Source: Corallococcus soli (GTDB lineage Bacteria > Myxococcota > Myxococcia > Myxococcales > Myxococcaceae). Taken from it: DNA of 64,000 nucleotides. Position 1 is the stretch's first letter, and the number at the start of each line of letters is the position of its first letter. The stretch spans positions 1,550,001-1,614,000 of the forward strand of contig NZ_JAAIYO010000001.1 in NCBI RefSeq assembly GCF_014930455.1, given 5' to 3'. Positions 1 to 8,811 of the stretch are shown here, piece after piece. The notes beneath the pieces were generated by a model that saw only the letters and a list, made by a program, of their open reading frames with translations, searched no databases and was not told the DNA's origin. The position numbers and the translations under genes were made by a program.

Positions 1-3000
1 TCGTGGTTACCGACGCTCAGGGTAACTACCGTATTCCCCAGCTGCCCCCGGGCACGTACACGCTGCGGTTCGAGAAGGAGACGTTCAAGCCTTACGCCCG
101 CCCGGAAATCCAGCTGCTCCTCAATCGCACCATCCGTGTGAACGTGGAGCTTCTGCCGGACAGCTTCACGTCGACGGTGGACGTCATCGGCAGCCCGCCG
201 ACGATCGATGTCGGTTCCACGAACACTGGCGTGAACGTGGATCAGGAGTTCATCAAGCGCATCGCGGTGGCCCGTCCGGTGGGCAAGGGTGGCGCGACGC
301 GCTCCTTTGAGTCCCTGGCCGAGCTCGCCCCGGGCGCCCAGTCCGACCAGTACGGCGTGTCCATCAACGGCACGACCTCGCCCGAGAACGGCTACGTGGT
401 GGACGGTCTGTCCACGAACGACCCGGCCTTCGGCGTGAACGCCAGCCCGCTGAGCATCGAGTTCGTGCAGGACGTGAACATCATCACCGGCGGTTACATG
501 CCGGAGTTCGGTCGCTCCACGGGCGGTGTCATCAACGCGGTGACCCGGTCGGGCTCCAACGAGTTCCACGGCTCCGTGTTCGCCAACTGGACCCCGGGCG
601 CCACGGAAGGCAAGCGGAAGCTGGTCATCGAGGACGGCACCACGGTCACCGGCCTGAACGCCCTGAGCAACCTGGGCGACTTCGGCGCGACCCTCGGTGG
701 TCCCATCCTGAAGGACAAGCTCTGGTTCTTCGCGGGCTTCACGCCTGCGTTCCAGCGCTATGAGCACACCCGTGCGCTCAACGCCTTCACCCTGAACGAC
801 GATGGCGACATCGCGACGGATGCGAACGGCTTCAGCGTGGTCCAGGAGATCCCTGGGTCGCAGCGGAAGTACTTCGCGGACTCGCGCACCATCCAGTACA
901 TGGGTAAGTTGACGTACCTCATCAACCAGGACCACAACGTGTCGTTCTCCTTGAACGGCACCCCGACCGTGTCGGGTGGTCTGGGCAAGCTGTCCATCAG
1001 CCCCCGTACGGGTGGTCTGCCGGGTGCGCAGACGACGCGTCCCGGGGACATCGGCCAGACCGAGAACCGCGCGAACTCCACGGGTCTCGGCCTGAAGTAC
1101 GCCGGCGCCTTCCTGGACAAGAAGATCCTGATCGACGCGAACGCCGGTTGGTTCCACCAGACCGCTTCCACGCCTCCGGCGGACGGCAGCGCCATTGGTG
1201 ACACGACGGGCCTGGCGGGTTATGCGCTGGCGCAGTACACGGGGCAGCGTTCGCTGACCACGTTCGAGAGCATCCCGAACGCGGCTGAGTTCTGCGGCAC
1301 GACCGCGGCGGAGCAGGAAGTGCGCTGCCCGGCGACGAACTACCGGGTCGGTGGCCCGGGCTTCATGTCCGAAGCCACGCTGGACCGCTACCAGATCAAC
1401 GCGAAGGGCACCTACCTGCTCAATGCGCTGGGCACGCACGTCTTCAAGGCGGGCGTGGACGCGGAGTTCCTGACCTACGACCAGAAGAAGGCGTACTCGG
1501 GCGGCGTGTTCTGGCAGGAATCGTCGGCGCGTACCCGCGAGGGCGTCATCGTCCCGATCTGGTCCGACAACCGCCGCTACGGTTACCAGACGGCGCCGGA
1601 CTCGCCGGTCTTCGAGACCCTGCAGCAGTCGTCGACGAGCGGCACCACCATCGGTGGCTTCCTTCAGGACAGCTGGTCGATCGCCAACCGCGTCACCCTG
1701 AACCTGGGCGTCCGCTACGACGTGCAGTCGATGTACGGCGGTGACGGCAACCTGGCGCTGCAGCTCGGCAACCAGTGGTCGCCCCGTCTCGGCGCCGTGT
1801 TGGATCCGTTCGCCAACGGCCGTGCGAAGCTGTTCGTCAACTTCGCCCGGTACTACGAGCAGGTTCCGCTCAACATGATGGACCGCGCCTTCCCGGGCGA
1901 GCGTCGCTTCGGTGCGCGCCGCTTCCTGGCGGAGCCGGGTGGGACGGGTGGTTGCGATCCGTCGACGCTGGAAGGTCAGCGTGGCGCCTGCGCGGACCCG
2001 AACCTCGTCGTTCCCCGCGCGGAAAACAGCCTGAACGCGAACGAGCTGTACAGCGGTGGTCTGGTGCAGAACCAGGCCGTCGACCCGGACATCTCGCCGC
2101 AGTCCTCCGATGAGTTCGTGGTCGGTGGTGAGTACGAGCTCCTGGCCAACACCCGTCTCGGTGCCACCTACACGCACCGCAACATGGGCAAGGTCATCGA
2201 GGACATGAGCCGCGACGACGGCAACACGTACTTCCTCGGCAACCCCGGCAGCGGCTTCGCCAAGGAGTTCCCGACGCCGGTTCGTGACTACGACGCGGTC
2301 ACCGTCTACCTGAACCGCACGTTCACGGACGGCTGGCTGGCGCAGGCGAACTACACGTGGTCCCGCCTGTACGGCAACTACCCCGGTCTGTTCCGTCCGG
2401 AGAACAACCAGCTCGATCCGAACATCCTCGCGGACTTCGACCTGATTGAGCTTCTGAACAACCGCACGGGCCTGCTGCCCTTCGACCGTACGCACGCCAT
2501 CAAGGTGTTCGGCGCCAAGGAGATCAACTTCTCCAACGCGCTGTCCGCCAGCATCGGTCTGTCCTACCGCGGCAACTCGGGCCAGCCGATCAACTACCTC
2601 GGCGCCTACCCGAACTACGGCCAGGACGAGACGTTCGTCCTGCCGCGCGGCACCGGTGGTCGCACCCCGTGGATCAACAGCGTCGACTCCAACGTGGGCG
2701 TCAACTACCGCATCAGCAAGGACAACGTCGTCACCTTCACCCTGGACGTGTTCAACCTCTTCAACTTCCAGGGCGTGGACAGCGTGGACGAGTCCTACAC
2801 GTTCTCCGAGGTCCTCCCGGTGTTCGACGTGGCGACCCAGACCCCCGGTACGGCGGCTGACCTGCCCTCGGGTGACAACCCTGGCCGCGTTCCCATCGCG
2901 GGGGGCGAACCGGGCGAATTCCTGAGCGCCGAGGACGTGAACAAGAACTTCAAGAACCCCGACCGCTACCAGGCCCCGCGGCAGATCCGCTTCGGTGTCC

Positions 3001-3014
3001 GGTACACGTTCTAA
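1..3014 (+). CDS. Oar-like TonB-dependent outer-membrane receptor, 5' truncated by window
   Basis: The frame is already open at the window edge, so the N-terminus and signal peptide lie upstream; about 1000 residues are visible. The first ~55 residues are the end of a carboxypeptidase-regulatory-like beta sandwich (AQGNYRIPQLPPGTYTL). A TonB plug follows, with GYVVDGLSTNDPAFG and the conserved EFGRSTGGVINAVTRSGSN stretch. The rest is a long beta-barrel rich in aromatic and Asn/Asp turn residues. It ends in a terminal Phe (IRFGVRYTF), the usual outer-membrane-protein signature recognised by the Bam complex. This layout matches the Oar family of myxobacteria and Bacteroidetes, TonB-driven outer-membrane transporters whose M. 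xanthus member is needed for adventurous motility, development and protein export. The substrate cannot be read from sequence. A lipoprotein gene starts 30 bp downstream and is probably co-transcribed, as is common for partner lipoproteins of such receptors. Confidence 0.9.
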   Translation, partial: VVTDAQGNYRIPQLPPGTYTLRFEKETFKPYARPEIQLLLNRTIRVNVELLPDSFTSTVDVIGSPPTIDVGSTNTGVNVDQEFIKRIAVARPVGKGGATRSFESLAELAPGAQSDQYGVSINGTTSPENGYVVDGLSTNDPAFGVNASPLSIEFVQDVNIITGGYMPEFGRSTGGVINAVTRSGSNEFHGSVFANWTPGATEGKRKLVIEDGTTVTGLNALSNLGDFGATLGGPILKDKLWFFAGFTPAFQRYEHTRALNAFTLNDDGDIATDANGFSVVQEIPGSQRKYFADSRTIQYMGKLTYLINQDHNVSFSLNGTPTVSGGLGKLSISPRTGGLPGAQTTRPGDIGQTENRANSTGLGLKYAGAFLDKKILIDANAGWFHQTASTPPADGSAIGDTTGLAGYALAQYTGQRSLTTFESIPNAAEFCGTTAAEQEVRCPATNYRVGGPGFMSEATLDRYQINAKGTYLLNALGTHVFKAGVDAEFLTYDQKKAYSGGVFWQESSARTREGVIVPIWSDNRRYGYQTAPDSPVFETLQQSSTSGTTIGGFLQDSWSIANRVTLNLGVRYDVQSMYGGDGNLALQLGNQWSPRLGAVLDPFANGRAKLFVNFARYYEQVPLNMMDRAFPGERRFGARRFLAEPGGTGGCDPSTLEGQRGACADPNLVVPRAENSLNANELYSGGLVQNQAVDPDISPQSSDEFVVGGEYELLANTRLGATYTHRNMGKVIEDMSRDDGNTYFLGNPGSGFAKEFPTPVRDYDAVTVYLNRTFTDGWLAQANYTWSRLYGNYPGLFRPENNQLDPNILADFDLIELLNNRTGLLPFDRTHAIKVFGAKEINFSNALSASIGLSYRGNSGQPINYLGAYPNYGQDETFVLPRGTGGRTPWINSVDSNVGVNYRISKDNVVTFTLDVFNLFNFQGVDSVDESYTFSEVLPVFDVATQTPGTAADLPSGDNPGRVPIAGGEPGEFLSAEDVNKNFKNPDRYQAPRQIRFGVRYTF

Positions 3015-3044
3015 ACCAGTACCCACGTGAGGAAGATCAGCAAC

Positions 3045-3746
3045 ATGCGCAAGAGCATTCTTTCAACGCTGGTGATGCTGGGGACGGCAGGCAGCCTCAC
3101 CGCCTGCGATTTCGAGCAGCCGAGTGCGGGCTGCATCGTCCAAGAGGGCGTGTGGTTCGTGAAGTACGAGGCCATCGAAGCCCCGACGGGTCAGAACTGC
3201 GCCGGGTCGGAGGCTCTCACGGGCGACGACCTGGGCGTGTTCAAGTTCGCGAATCCGGACCAGGGAACGTCTCAGTTGGTGATCCGTCCTAACGCCCTGG
3301 CGGCGCTGGGTCAGTTCGACCCGGGCAACACGTACGCCGGCCTCCAGACCATCGGAAGCCTGGAGACGACGACGGACGAGAACGACTTCTGCAAGGCCAC
3401 GGAATTCAGCTCTGCTGGCGTCAACGCCACCACGGGTGAGGACTACACGGCCGCTCCGGAAGCGATCACGTACCAGTTCGCCAATGTCCAGGTGTACTCG
3501 AACCCGGGTGCGCCGGGCACGCAGATGGCCGGCGAGCTCACGTACACGAACAACGGCTGCGTCTCCCGCTACGCCTGGCGGGCGATGTGGCCGTCCACGC
3601 CCTGCGATCCTGATGCGGTTCCGGATGAGACGAACGGTCCGGACACGTGCGGCGAAGGCTCCGGCATCAACCCGGACTTCAAGGCGCAGTGCGATTCCGA
3701 GCTGGGCCATTGCGTCCTGACGGACAACGTCCCGTCGTTCAAGTAG
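3045..3746 (+). CDS. predicted lipoprotein downstream of Oar-like receptor
   Basis: The ATG at 3045 is preferred over the in-frame GTG at 3027 because GAGGAAG (3029-3035) is a good ribosome binding site for it. The product is ~233 residues. It has a lipoprotein signal: basic MRKS, a hydrophobic stretch, and lipobox LTAC with the lipidated Cys at about residue 21. The mature part has several further Cys residues and no domain I recognise. The C-terminal ~50 residues are rich in Pro, Asp, Gly and Cys. Its position 30 bp after the Oar-like receptor suggests one operon and a possible role as surface partner of the receptor, which is inference only. Confidence 0.8.
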   Translation: MRKSILSTLVMLGTAGSLTACDFEQPSAGCIVQEGVWFVKYEAIEAPTGQNCAGSEALTGDDLGVFKFANPDQGTSQLVIRPNALAALGQFDPGNTYAGLQTIGSLETTTDENDFCKATEFSSAGVNATTGEDYTAAPEAITYQFANVQVYSNPGAPGTQMAGELTYTNNGCVSRYAWRAMWPSTPCDPDAVPDETNGPDTCGEGSGINPDFKAQCDSELGHCVLTDNVPSFK

Positions 3747-3782
3747 TCGTCGGTCCTACTCGGCGACCCTGAAGGTCTTCCG

Positions 3783-3829
3783 CGGCCCCGGCAGCTCCTC
3801 CCCCACGAGGGAGTAGCGGTCCGGGGCCG
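3783..3829 (+). terminator. hairpin terminator after the lipoprotein gene
   Basis: CGGCCCCGG (3783-3791) pairs with CCGGGGCCG (3821-3829). A second small stem, CTCCC (3798-3802) with GGGAG (3809-3813), sits in its loop. The downstream arm is followed by TGGTGTTT. It lies 36 bp after the lipoprotein stop and 40 bp before the next gene, so it probably separates the two transcription units. Confidence 0.55.
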
Positions 3830-3868
3830 TGGTGTTTATGCAACCTGCATTCCACTTTCTGGAGGACC

Positions 3869-5413
3869 ATGGAGGGCCGATACGAACTCATCGAGCACGT
3901 CTGTTCGCTTCTGGCGGACGAGCAGGGGACGCTCCGCAAGGAGGCGCCCTACCGGGTCGCGCTCTGCTACCCGAGCCCCTACCACGTGGGCATGAGCTCG
4001 CTGGGGTACCAGGCCATCTACCGGGAGGTGCATGAGCACGCCGGCGCGACCGCCGAGCGTGTCTTCCTTCCCGATGATGTCGAGACATACAAGAGAACAC
4101 GGACGCCATTGTTTACCTGGGAATCCCAGGCGCCGGTGTCTGGTTTTGCAATGCTTGCCTTCTCTGTGGCGTATGAGTTGGAGCTCACAGGGTTGTTCAC
4201 GATGTTGGAGTTGTCTGGTTTGCCGGTTCTTGCGGCGGAACGGACGGCAAGGCATCCGCTGGTGGTGGCGGGCGGTCCGCTGACGTTCTCCAACCCGGAC
4301 CCGCTGGAGCCCTTCGTGGACGTGCTGGTCCAGGGCGAGGCGGAGGACCTCATCCACGTGCTGCTGGAGGCCGCGGCGTCCATGGAGCGCGAGGCGCTGC
4401 TGGAGCACCTGTCGCGGATCCCCGGCTTCCGGGTGCCCGGGCGGGGCGGGGCGCGCTACCATGTGGCGAAGGCGACGGACGCCCGGCTGCCGGCCCGGAC
4501 GCAGATCATCACGCCGCACACGGAGCTTCGCTCGATGTTCCTCATCGAGCCGGAGCGGGGCTGCTCGCGCGGCTGCCACTACTGCGTGATGCGCCGGACG
4601 ACGAATGGCGGCATGCGCACGGTGCCCCCGGAGCGCATCCTGTCGCTCATCCCCGCCCATGCGAAGCGCGTGGGGCTGGTGGGCGCGGCGGTGACGGATC
4701 ATCCCCGCATCGTGGAGCTGCTGCGCACCCTGGTGGACGCGGGGCGGGAGGTGGGCGTGTCCTCGCTGCGCGCGGACCGGCTCACGCAGGAACTGGTGGA
4801 CCAGCTGCGGCGGGGTGGGGCGACGAACCTCACGGTGGCCGCGGACGGGGCTTCGCAGAAGATGCGGGACCTGGTGGACCGCAAGCATTCCGAGGAGCAG
4901 ATCGTCCGCGCGGCCCGCTTCGCCCGCACGGCGGGGATGAAGCAGCTCAAGGTCTACAACGTGGTGGGGCTGCCGCATGAGGACGACGCGGACATCGACG
5001 AGCTGATCCGCTTCACCACCGAGCTGTCCCGCATCCTGCCCGTGGCGCTGGGGGTCGCGCCCTTCGTGGCCAAGCGCAACACGCCGCTGGATGGGGCGCC
5101 CTTCGCGGGCCTGCGCGAGGTGGAGAACAAGCTGGAGCGGCTGCGCAAGGGCCTGCGCGGTCGGGCCGAGGTGCGGCCCACCTCCGCGCGCTGGGCCTGG
5201 GTGGAGTACATGCTGGCCCAGTGCGGCCCGGAGGCGGGGCTCGCGGCGATGGACGCCTGGCGCGCGGGAGGCTCCTTCGCCGCCTGGAAGCGGGCCTTCC
5301 AGGAGCGCGAGTGCGTCCCGTACCTGGCCCGCCGGGTGGAAGACGGGCGCAGGCAGCCCACGGTGTGGCCCATCGTGCCGGGACGCCCCCCTCCCCAGCC
5401 GTCCGCCGCCTGA
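3869..5413 (+). CDS. radical SAM protein with B12-binding-like N-terminal domain
   Basis: A 514-residue protein starting at ATG 3869, with GGAGG at 3861-3865. Residues ~25-200 resemble the Rossmann-like cobalamin-binding-type domain of B12-radical SAM proteins (YRVALCYPSPYHVGMSSLGYQ, then VVAGGPLTFSNPDPLEPFVD and VLVQGEAEDL). I do not see the DxHxxG cobalamin motif, so B12 binding is uncertain. The radical SAM core begins with EPERGCSRGCHYC: the CxxxCxxC cysteines that ligate the 4Fe-4S cluster. The 'VVGLPHEDDADIDELI' stretch is typical of this core. It resembles the TIGR03960-like and related families often found next to TPR or rRNA genes. The substrate is unknown. A ~180-base segment (about 4081-4260) has clearly lower GC and many TTG, GTT and TCT codons; see findings. 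Confidence 0.85.
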   Translation: MEGRYELIEHVCSLLADEQGTLRKEAPYRVALCYPSPYHVGMSSLGYQAIYREVHEHAGATAERVFLPDDVETYKRTRTPLFTWESQAPVSGFAMLAFSVAYELELTGLFTMLELSGLPVLAAERTARHPLVVAGGPLTFSNPDPLEPFVDVLVQGEAEDLIHVLLEAAASMEREALLEHLSRIPGFRVPGRGGARYHVAKATDARLPARTQIITPHTELRSMFLIEPERGCSRGCHYCVMRRTTNGGMRTVPPERILSLIPAHAKRVGLVGAAVTDHPRIVELLRTLVDAGREVGVSSLRADRLTQELVDQLRRGGATNLTVAADGASQKMRDLVDRKHSEEQIVRAARFARTAGMKQLKVYNVVGLPHEDDADIDELIRFTTELSRILPVALGVAPFVAKRNTPLDGAPFAGLREVENKLERLRKGLRGRAEVRPTSARWAWVEYMLAQCGPEAGLAAMDAWRAGGSFAAWKRAFQERECVPYLARRVEDGRRQPTVWPIVPGRPPPQPSAA

Positions 5414-5441
5414 CGGGGGCCCGCAAGGCCGTACCCGACAA

Positions 5442-5475
5442 GCCCCGCTTTCCGCTACAAGACGCCCAGCGGGGC
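5442..5475. terminator. possible hairpin between radical SAM gene and next gene
   Basis: GCCCCGCT (5442-5449) pairs perfectly with AGCGGGGC (5468-5475) around an 18-base loop in the 99-bp gap. There is no T-tract, so it may be a terminator or simply a GC-rich inverted repeat. Confidence 0.35.
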
Positions 5476-5512
5476 CGATGGCCGGCACTCGCATGGCCTT
5501 GGAGCGCATCTG

Positions 5513-6451
5513 GTGAGCACGCAGCGCGTGGAAAAGTCATGGCAGACGAAGGGCCTCAAGGACTACCCGACGGAGGCCCTGCTGGGCACGCTGGGGCACT
5601 ACGGCGTCCCCGTGAGCGAGGCGGACTACCGCAAGCTGGCGGAGACGGCGTATCCGCTGGGCATCGCCCAGCAGTGGAAGGGCTCCTGGAAGGGCACCGG
5701 TCCGTTCAAGGACTACGTCGTGGCCGCGGCCGTGGAGCTGTGGCGCCGCTGGATGGGGGACCGCGTGTCCCCGCAGGAGTTCACGGAAGGACTGGCGGCG
5801 CTGATGAACGCGCTTGTCCAGCGCCTGAACGGCCAGCAGGACGCCCCGGTGCCCGCCGCCTTCGAGCGCCTGAAGTCGCTGCGCTCGCGCCTGACGCTGG
5901 ATGACAAGGGCGCGCTGCCCGCGCCGTTCCTCCAGGAGGCGCTGGCGCCCTTCTCGGAGAAGGACGCGGAGCTGTTCGACAGCCTGGCCGAGTCCCTGGC
6001 CGCCCAGGGGCACCAGGAGGACGCGGCGGCCTTCGCCGAAATCGAGGAGTTCCTGCTGCCCGACCGGCGCGGCATCTCCCAGGCGGTGGTCCGCGCCGCC
6101 CGGGGCGAGCGCGAGCCCGCCATCCAGGACCTGAAGAACCTCATCCACGACACGACGCGCGCGCCCATCTCCCGCCTGCTGGCGGTGGACGGCCTCATCC
6201 ACCTGCAGGCGTGGATTGACGCGTCCATCGAGGGCCGCACGCTGCTGGCGGAGGCGGAGAAGGCGAACGACATCCACCTGGCGCTCGACCTGGTGCCCCG
6301 CCTGGAGCACATCTTCAAGCAGCAGAACGACCGAGCCGCCCTGCTGGAGCTGATGGGCACGCAGGAGCGGCTGGAGGCCCAGCACGACAAGATGCACCCG
6401 GGCCACCGCCAGCACCGCCACCAGCACGCGCAGCCGCAGCGGCGGCGCTAG
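5513..6451 (+). CDS. protein of unknown function, all-alpha
   Basis: A 312-residue protein starting at GTG 5513, with GGAG (5501-5504) 8 bases upstream. There is no signal peptide or membrane segment. It appears almost wholly alpha-helical and rich in Ala, Leu and Glu. The second half has helical repeats of roughly TPR/HEAT size (for example ESLAAQGHQEDAAAFAEIEE; AVVRAARGEREPAIQDLKNL). The C-terminal tail is unusually His/Gln/Arg rich (HPGHRQHRHQHAQPQRRR) and could bind metal or nucleic acid. I recognise no family. It follows the radical SAM gene on the same strand and may be co-transcribed unless the intervening hairpin terminates. Confidence 0.75.
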   Translation: MSTQRVEKSWQTKGLKDYPTEALLGTLGHYGVPVSEADYRKLAETAYPLGIAQQWKGSWKGTGPFKDYVVAAAVELWRRWMGDRVSPQEFTEGLAALMNALVQRLNGQQDAPVPAAFERLKSLRSRLTLDDKGALPAPFLQEALAPFSEKDAELFDSLAESLAAQGHQEDAAAFAEIEEFLLPDRRGISQAVVRAARGEREPAIQDLKNLIHDTTRAPISRLLAVDGLIHLQAWIDASIEGRTLLAEAEKANDIHLALDLVPRLEHIFKQQNDRAALLELMGTQERLEAQHDKMHPGHRQHRHQHAQPQRRR

Positions 6452-6467
6452 TCCGGCGGGCGGTCGC

Positions 6468-7136
6468 TCACCCCGTCCCCGTGCGCCGGGGGCTCCGTCG
6501 CCGCGGAGCCCCTGCGTCGGCCGGGACGGGGGACGCGGCGGCCGTGGGGGGCGGCGTGTCGTTGGATGCGCCGGTGTCGGGCGTCACGGCCTGGGCAGTG
6601 GGCGTGCCGGGCAGTTCAATGGGGGCGGCGCGCTTGAGCTTCACCGCGCTCACGCCGGGGACGCCTTCGGCCACGTCGCGCACGGGCACCACGGCGCCCA
6701 CGGTGGTGTAGCGGATGGCGCCCGTCTGGGTGAAGGCGTGCTTGAGGGCGTAGTCCTTCGCGCGGGGAATGAACCACTCGCGCACCCGGGGCAGCGGCAG
6801 CACGTGCAGCTCTCCCTGCGTGAGGAACACGTACACCATCAGGTCCGCGCCGCTGTACAGGAAGCAGCCGGGGGTGTCCTTCTCCAGGTTGGAGACCAGC
6901 TCGAAGAAGTAGCGGCGGCGGGTGGCGTTGCGGTCGCCCTTCACCTCGATGCCGCGCACCTCGCCCGAGGGCAGCTCCCAGAGCAGGTCCACGCCCCGGT
7001 GCTGGAAGCGCGGATCCAACTGCACGTCGTGCACGCGCGACCCGGGCTCCGTCTCCAGGAGCCACGCGCGGGCGTGCTGCACGGCCCGGTCGGCCGCGCC
7101 CTGCACGCCGCGCATGCTGAAGCTGCGGCCTCCCAT
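6468..7136 (-). CDS. putative PD-(D/E)xK nuclease-fold protein
   Basis: A 222-residue protein. Residues ~15-105 carry an apparent restriction-endonuclease-like core: D50 in GVDLLWE, then E64-x-K66 in GIEVKGDRN, the D...ExK spacing of the PD-(D/E)xK superfamily, followed by a helix (RRRYFFELVSN) and a beta hairpin. Residues after ~150 are a Pro/Ala/Thr-rich low-complexity tail ending in basic residues. The ATG lies one base after the stop of the upstream DUF4920-type gene on the same strand, so the two are probably co-transcribed and translationally coupled. The function is not known. The fold call is an inference from motif spacing. Confidence 0.7.
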   Translation of the reverse strand: MGGRSFSMRGVQGAADRAVQHARAWLLETEPGSRVHDVQLDPRFQHRGVDLLWELPSGEVRGIEVKGDRNATRRRYFFELVSNLEKDTPGCFLYSGADLMVYVFLTQGELHVLPLPRVREWFIPRAKDYALKHAFTQTGAIRYTTVGAVVPVRDVAEGVPGVSAVKLKRAAPIELPGTPTAQAVTPDTGASNDTPPPTAAASPVPADAGAPRRRSPRRTGTG

Positions 7137-7137
7137 G

Positions 7138-7692
7138 TTACGGGCGGCGCAGCTCGACGCCGGAGGCCACGAGCTGGACTTCGCGCGGCTTGCCGTCGGC
7201 GCCGCGCGGGACGATGGCGCCCTCGGCCTCGTAGTGCTTCGCGTGGGCGTCGCTCAGCTCCGCGACCTTCACCACGCCCTCCACGCGCGCCTGCGAGCCC
7301 GCGGAGTCCAGCGGGACGAAGAAGCCGTAGTCCTTGAACGTCACGCGCACGCCCGGGCTCTTGGCGTCCTGGGCCAGCTCCATCCAGCAGCCCTTCTTCT
7401 CACAGGCCTTGCGCACCTGGCCCTCCACGCGCACGGACTTGCCGTCGTGGGCCTGGGGCCTGGCGAGCAGCTCCGCGAGCTTCACGGTGGGCTCGCCCTT
7501 GAGGGCGTCGCCCCGGGTGAGCGTCCAGCCGGTGTTCGCGGCCTTGGCGGCCTCGGAGGCCTTCGCCTCGGCGGGGTGGTGGCAGTCGCTCTTCTCGGCG
7601 GCGGCCTTGGCGGGCGCGGGCGTCTTCTCCGCCGCGAGGGCCACGAGGGGAACGGCGACCAGCGTCAGCAGGGCGGAGCGGAGCATGTGCAT
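7138..7692 (-). CDS. DUF4920-type exported protein
   Basis: The likely start is the ATG at 7692 (MHMLRSALLT) rather than 7743, because this places a signal peptide (hydrophobic LLTLVAVPLVALAAE) at the N-terminus. The mature 184-residue protein has an Ala/Lys/Pro-rich linker. A compact OB-like domain follows, with VRVEGQVRKACEKKGCWMELA, VRVTFKDYGFFVPLD and ARVEGVVKVAELSDAHAKHY, characteristic of DUF4920 proteins. The paired Cys in KACEKKGCW are conserved in that family. A periplasmic location is expected; its function is unknown. It is divergent from the DUF2752 gene across ~90 bp. Confidence 0.8.
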   Translation of the reverse strand: MHMLRSALLTLVAVPLVALAAEKTPAPAKAAAEKSDCHHPAEAKASEAAKAANTGWTLTRGDALKGEPTVKLAELLARPQAHDGKSVRVEGQVRKACEKKGCWMELAQDAKSPGVRVTFKDYGFFVPLDSAGSQARVEGVVKVAELSDAHAKHYEAEGAIVPRGADGKPREVQLVASGVELRRP

Positions 7693-7781
7693 GCCCGTTC
7701 GCTTAGCCCAGGTTTCCGGGCCCGGGCAAGGCGCCCCTTCCATCCTTCCGGCTTGTCCAGCACACTCGGCGCGAGGTGCGC

Positions 7782-8213
7782 ATGAAGGTCACCATCCCCG
7801 CCCCCAACCGCCGGTTGGGTACATTCGAATGGATTGGGCTCGTAGGGCTCGGAGGGTTGCTCGTGGGACGGTACGTCCCCGTGGCGCGGCTCATCCCGTT
7901 CTGGGGCTGTGTGCTGCGCGAGCATACAGGCTGGCCCTGCCTGGGCTGTGGGCTGACCCGGGTGGCGGACCGCGTCGCGCACTTCAACATCCCGGGGGCC
8001 TGGGAGGCCAACCCGCTGGGCACCGTGTTCGCGCTGCTGTTCGCGGCGGCCGCGGTGGTGACGCTGCTGCACTTCCTCTTCGCGCTGCCCATCCCGGAGG
8101 TGGAGCTGGAGGAGCGCGAATGGCGGTGGGTGCGCATCGCGTTCCCGCTGGTGTTGCTCGTCAATTACGCCTACGTCGTCGTGCACACCCGCTTCCCGCA
8201 CCTGCTGGCGTAG
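7782..8213 (+). CDS. DUF2752 membrane protein
   Basis: The ATG at 7782 is preferred over the GTG at 7776 because GAGG (7773-7776) lies at ribosome-binding distance. The product is ~143 residues with about three membrane segments (GLVGLGGLLVGRYVPV; TVFALLFAAAAVVTLLHFLF; VRIAFPLVLLVNYAYVVV). The central GWPCLGCGLTRV motif is the signature of DUF2752 (CPxCGxTR-like). The family is widespread and uncharacterised. It is followed 19 bp later by plsY. Confidence 0.85.
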   Translation: MKVTIPAPNRRLGTFEWIGLVGLGGLLVGRYVPVARLIPFWGCVLREHTGWPCLGCGLTRVADRVAHFNIPGAWEANPLGTVFALLFAAAAVVTLLHFLFALPIPEVELEEREWRWVRIAFPLVLLVNYAYVVVHTRFPHLLA

Positions 8214-8232
8214 CGCCCGCGCCCCTTCCTCC

Positions 8233-8811
8233 GTGCTCTCAGCCTTCCTCCTGCTGGGCTACCTCTGCGGCTCCGTGCCCTTCGGCGTGCTGCTGACGCG
8301 GTGGCTGCTCGGCGTGGACGTGCGCGCCAGCGGAAGCGGCAACATCGGCGCGACCAATGTCACGCGCGTGGCCGGCAAGAAGCTGGGCGCGGTGGTGCTG
8401 CTCCTGGACGCGGTCAAGGGCGCGGTGCCGGTGGGACTGGCCCTGCACTGGCTGCCCGGGGACGCGCTGGCGCACGCGCTGGTGGGGCTGGCCGCGGTGC
8501 TGGGGCACGTGTACCCGGTGTGGCTCAAGCTCAAGGGCGGCAAGGGCGTGGCCACGGCGCTGGGCGTGCTGTGCGTGCTGGTGCCCACGGCGGCGCTCGC
8601 CGGGGCGGCCATCTACGGGCTGGTGGTGGCGAAGTGGCGCGTCAGTTCGGTGGGGTCGCTGTCCGCCGCCGTCGTCGCCATCGTCACCGCGTTCCTCACC
8701 GCGCGCTCCCGCGACTACGTGCTGCTCACCGCGGGCCTATTCGTCCTCATGCTCTGGACGCACCGGAGCAACCTGCAGCGGCTCGCCCGGCGCACCGAGC
8801 ACCGGCTTTGA
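8233..8811 (+). CDS. plsY: glycerol-3-phosphate acyltransferase PlsY
   Basis: A 192-residue inner-membrane enzyme that transfers the acyl group from acyl phosphate to glycerol-3-phosphate, the first step of phospholipid synthesis with PlsX. The start is GTG 8233. Family motifs are present: SVPFGVLLTRW, the phosphate-binding SGSGNIGATN, GHVYPVWLKLKGGKGVAT, and five or so hydrophobic segments. Length is normal for the family. Its last 75 bases overlap, tail to tail, the end of the convergent rRNA methyltransferase gene. Confidence 0.95.
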   Translation: MLSAFLLLGYLCGSVPFGVLLTRWLLGVDVRASGSGNIGATNVTRVAGKKLGAVVLLLDAVKGAVPVGLALHWLPGDALAHALVGLAAVLGHVYPVWLKLKGGKGVATALGVLCVLVPTAALAGAAIYGLVVAKWRVSSVGSLSAAVVAIVTAFLTARSRDYVLLTAGLFVLMLWTHRSNLQRLARRTEHRL

